46,013 bases of DNA from Alphaproteobacteria bacterium. GTDB taxonomy: Bacteria > Pseudomonadota > Alphaproteobacteria > SHNJ01. Positions within the stretch are counted from its first letter, which is position 1. Each line of letters opens with the position of its first letter. Position numbers and translations under genes: made by a program. The stretch lies in assembly GCA_004295055.1 (NCBI GenBank), contig SHNJ01000035.1, forward strand, positions 1 to 46,013. The letters are read 5' to 3'. The notes under the pieces are model-generated. The model was not told where the DNA came from, ran no database searches, and was given only the letters and a program-made list of their open reading frames with translations. Below, in pieces: positions 44,161-46,013 of this stretch.

Positions 44161-44189
44161 TTGTGTTTTGCATGGGGAGTTTGTATAAA
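44161..44189 (+). promoter_or_regulatory. Promoter of tRNA-Ala
   Basis: TTGTGT (44161-44166) and TATAAA (44184-44189) are 17 nt apart; the tRNA begins 25 nt later. An 11-nt palindrome GTCCATTGGAC lies at 44201-44211 between them. Confidence 0.55.
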
Positions 44190-44214
44190 TCCCACTCTCT
44201 GTCCATTGGACAAG

Positions 44215-44281
<67 letters not shown>

Positions 44282-44290
<9 letters not shown>

Positions 44291-44330
44291 GCCTTCGCCG
44301 TAAAAAATAAACATAAGTGAAGGCTGCCAC
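44282..44330 (+). repeat. Palindromic repeat, copy 1, starting in the tRNA-Ala 3' end
   Basis: Copy 1 starts with GGTCCACCA, the tRNA 3' end, and runs into an imperfect palindrome with 10-nt arms (CAGCCTTCGC at 44289-44298 and GTGAAGGCTG at 44317-44326) and an 18-nt loop. The first 25 nt are identical to copy 2 at 45959, and the similarity continues through the right arm with a few changes. Confidence 0.85.
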
Positions 44331-44388
44331 GTCGTAGCCGCAGGCGAAGACGGGCTGTTGCGGTTAAAAGCTTCGGCTCGGCAAGCCA

Positions 44389-44988
44389 TTAGGTTTTATA
44401 GCCGTCATAAAAAGAATTTATAACGAATATTTCCCCTATTTTTTTATCTTTATTCAAAATCACCCAAGATATTTTATAGTATTGATGATCTCTCACACGA
44501 TCACCTAACTGGACTTTTACCGTTACCTTCTGAATACCCGCATTAGTATTACTAGCTTGCATCTCTAACGGGCAATCTTCAATTATATGTGCGTATAATT
44601 TAAGAAACCTAGTCCAATCATCCAAAGATTCATTAATTCCAGGCAATCCATTTTGTTCCAAAAAACTACTTAACTCTTCTTTAAGAAGATTCATACTAGA
44701 TATTTTTTCAATCTGATTTCTTAGATCTGTAGGCAATGAGCCTATTTCTATATGGTTTTTTAAAATCACATTAGCCTCATCAAATTGCTTAAGAATTTTC
44801 TGAGCAATTGAGTTCGTAAGCCTTGAGTGTAAGGCCCAATCGCAATAAAATTTTAAATGCTTATATTTATCGCTATCATCGATTTCTAAGATTTTTCTGA
44901 CCTGTGCCATCAAATAAACGACTTGGATCTCACTTATGATCCCTTTTTTAATCTCAACGTCTAATTTCTCAATAATACTTGGTCTCAT
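44389..44988 (-). CDS. Hypothetical protein of an AT-rich two-gene module, 199 residues
   Basis: No function is recognised. The ATG at 44988 is preferred; an in-frame TTG precedes it. The protein is mostly helical in the first 150 residues. A stretch YKHLKFYCDWALHSRLT (about 42-58) looks like the conserved core of a helical family that I cannot name. A C-terminal beta segment (VTVKVQLGDRVRDHQYYKIS) follows. Base use differs from the neighbours: AT-rich, with many AGA and ATA codons, which suggests transfer. The 51-residue gene lies just upstream (16 nt), so the two are probably co-transcribed. Confidence 0.75.
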   Translation of the reverse strand: MRPSIIEKLDVEIKKGIISEIQVVYLMAQVRKILEIDDSDKYKHLKFYCDWALHSRLTNSIAQKILKQFDEANVILKNHIEIGSLPTDLRNQIEKISSMNLLKEELSSFLEQNGLPGINESLDDWTRFLKLYAHIIEDCPLEMQASNTNAGIQKVTVKVQLGDRVRDHQYYKISWVILNKDKKIGEIFVINSFYDGYKT

Positions 44989-45004
44989 CAATCACCCAAT
45001 AAAT

Positions 45005-45160
45005 TTACAAACTGTTTAAAATATTTAGCAATTTGCCAGCCCTTTTTGAATCCTGCACCGTATCACCCGGCAATTCAAGAAATACCCGGCCTTTGCCGTC
45101 GGTAATTAGGATAATAATTCTTTCGCTGTAAAAATATTTCTGCTTCTTTTTGTGACTCAT
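45005..45160 (-). CDS. Hypothetical small protein, 51 residues, partner of the 199-residue protein
   Basis: This short reading frame starts MSHKKKQKYFYSERIIILIT and ends KLLNILNSL. A charged Lys-rich start is followed by a beta-like IIILITDGKGRVFLELPG segment. No family is recognised and no signal peptide or membrane helix is seen. It is in tandem with the 199-residue gene, with 16 nt between them, in the AT-rich segment downstream of tRNA-Ala. A small protein plus larger protein pair is a layout shared with toxin-antitoxin or defence modules, but nothing in the sequence proves this. Confidence 0.6.
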   Translation of the reverse strand: MSHKKKQKYFYSERIIILITDGKGRVFLELPGDTVQDSKRAGKLLNILNSL

Positions 45161-45273
45161 GGTTGCCGCCTTTGTTGCCGAACATATTGTAACGGAATCC
45201 GGCTAGGTTGCAGTTCACTATATAGGACAAAAAATAGGCGTCCACGAACCCACAGTACGAGTTTTGCCAAATA

Positions 45274-45297
45274 AAAATCCCCCTTTCGGGGGATTTT
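45274..45297. terminator. Bidirectional rho-independent terminator
   Basis: AAAATCCCCC and GGGGGATTTT form a 10-bp stem with a TTTC loop. It lies 51 nt past the DUF305 gene stop (minus strand) and upstream of the two-gene module, so it insulates the module from the DUF305 transcript. Confidence 0.8.
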
Positions 45298-45308
45298 CAT
45301 TTCTAAAC

Positions 45309-45340
45309 TGTCATCCCGAACCTTTGGGTGAGGGATGACA
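45309..45340. repeat. REP-like palindrome between the terminator and the DUF305 gene
   Basis: The 9-bp arms TGTCATCCC (45309-45317) and GGGATGACA (45332-45340) have a 14-nt loop. Elements beginning TGTCATCCC are common dispersed intergenic palindromes in proteobacteria. Only one copy is seen in this window, so repetition in the genome is inferred. Confidence 0.5.
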
Positions 45341-45348
45341 AGACCGAA

Positions 45349-45798
45349 TTAATTCGCCTTCGACGGATTCTTATCGTGCGATTTCAGCCAAGCTTTCATT
45401 TGCGCGATTTCTGTTTCCTGGGCTGCGATAATACCTTGCGCCAGTTTTTTGATCTCGGCGTCTTTGCCATATTGCAAAACCACTTTGGCCATATCGATCG
45501 CGCCTTGGTGATGCGGGATCATGCCGCGCACAAAATCGACGTCGGCGTCGCCGGTGTATGCAATCATCATTTCGGAATGCATTTCAGCGGCGGCTTTTTC
45601 AAATGCCTGGGTCGATGCGGATTGGGATGCTGAGTTTACAGCGTGGCCGGAATGAGAATCGCCGGTTTTCTGCATTTTCTCCGCCGGGGCCGTTGGCAAC
45701 GGAGCTTTTTCCGCTTTTGCGGCAACTTCGGCGGCCATAACGGGCGCGGATAAAAATGCCGCAACAGCCAATATCAGAATCGTATATTTTGTTTTCAT
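45349..45798 (-). CDS. Exported DUF305-family protein
   Basis: This 149-residue protein has a signal peptide (MKTKYTILILAVAAFLSAPV, then MAAE), a Lys/Ala/Pro-rich linker, and the DUF305 helical domain: FVRGMIPHHQGAIDMAKVVL (His-His-Gln core), KKLAQGIIAAQETEIAQMKA. The family is helical, and members have been tied to metal handling, copper among others; I do not claim a substrate here. The start at ATG 45798 has a GGAGAG Shine-Dalgarno; the frame is open to 45861 but the longer form lacks support. A promoter-like pair lies at 45846-45874. Confidence 0.9.
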   Translation of the reverse strand: MKTKYTILILAVAAFLSAPVMAAEVAAKAEKAPLPTAPAEKMQKTGDSHSGHAVNSASQSASTQAFEKAAAEMHSEMMIAYTGDADVDFVRGMIPHHQGAIDMAKVVLQYGKDAEIKKLAQGIIAAQETEIAQMKAWLKSHDKNPSKAN

Positions 45799-45845
45799 GA
45801 AAATCTCTCCGGTTAAATGTGGTGGCAACATCAATAGGCGCAATA

Positions 45846-45874
45846 ACCATATAAAAACCAAGCTTAAAAAGCAA
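45846..45874 (-). promoter_or_regulatory. Possible promoter of the DUF305 gene
   Basis: On the minus strand, TTGCTT (45874-45869) and TATGGT (45851-45846) are separated by 17 nt, about 48 nt before the ATG at 45798. The -10 is a partial match. Confidence 0.4.
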
Positions 45875-45958
45875 TATTGCCTTTTACATATAATCCTTTA
45901 AATTCAGCACATTCTAAACATAAAGGTTAACAATCGTGCTTAAAAATATTATCTGTCC

Positions 45959-46013
45959 GGTCCACCAGCCTTCGCCGTAAAAATCCAACATAAGCGAAGG
46001 CTGCCGCGCCGAA
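45959..46013 (+). repeat. Palindromic repeat, copy 2, with a tRNA 3'-end sequence but no tRNA
   Basis: Copy 2 starts GGTCCACCA without a tRNA body before it. The palindrome arms CAGCCTTCGC (45966-45975) and GCGAAGGCTG (45994-46003) are a perfect 10-nt match. The first 25 nt equal copy 1 and the element runs off the window end, so its right limit is unknown. Confidence 0.85.

Overview
The window reads as chromosomal DNA of a moderate-GC alphaproteobacterium. The evidence is a set of lineage markers: a ChvI/ChvG two-component pair next to PTS genes (EIIA-Man and HPr), a DivL-type pseudo-kinase with tyrosine in its H-box, an AddA/AddB recombination pair, a TIGR02300-type FYDLN acid-domain protein beside tRNA-Ala, and a cmk-rpsA / ihfB-lapA-pyrF-accD-folC arrangement. 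The order within the class cannot be fixed from this sequence alone. A Rhodospirillales- or Micavibrio-like lineage is a guess from gene order.

Left third (241-15891, all on the minus strand): a type II secretion locus. Transcription begins at gspH near 15.9 kb and runs H-G-E-F, a dockerin-repeat exported protein, I-J-K, then a NarL-type response regulator and a seven-helix membrane histidine kinase, then small GspM/PilO-like and GspC-like proteins, the secretin GspD and a GspL/PilN-like protein. It ends with two paralogous lipoproteins. No prepilin peptidase (gspO) lies in the window. The dockerin protein appears to have its own promoter and is the most unusual passenger.

Middle (15969-34886, mostly plus strand): a small exported protein and a PF03640-type secreted repeat protein that share a terminator; then chvI-chvG-EIIA-HPr-ahcY-divL, tightly packed and without hprK; a hypothetical gene and a convergent ferredoxin-NADP reductase; then tsaE-amgK-murU-addB-addA-trxA, with ATGA overlaps at three junctions. 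This block links envelope stress signalling, cell-cycle control, peptidoglycan recycling and double-strand-break repair.

Right third (34899-43300, mostly minus strand): an exported protein with a sorting-signal-like tail; the ihfB-lapA-pyrF-accD-folC operon, without trpFBA between pyrF and accD; a GNAT acetyltransferase and an SGNH hydrolase between ihfB and rpsA; rpsA and cmk. 

Right edge (43444-46013): a FYDLN acid-domain protein and tRNA-Ala(GGC). After these comes a roughly 1.7 kb segment bounded by two copies of a repeat that begins with the tRNA 3' end and continues into a palindrome. The segment holds an AT-rich two-gene module (51 aa and 199 aa) of unknown function and a DUF305 exported protein. 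It looks like accessory DNA at a tRNA site, although no integrase is visible.
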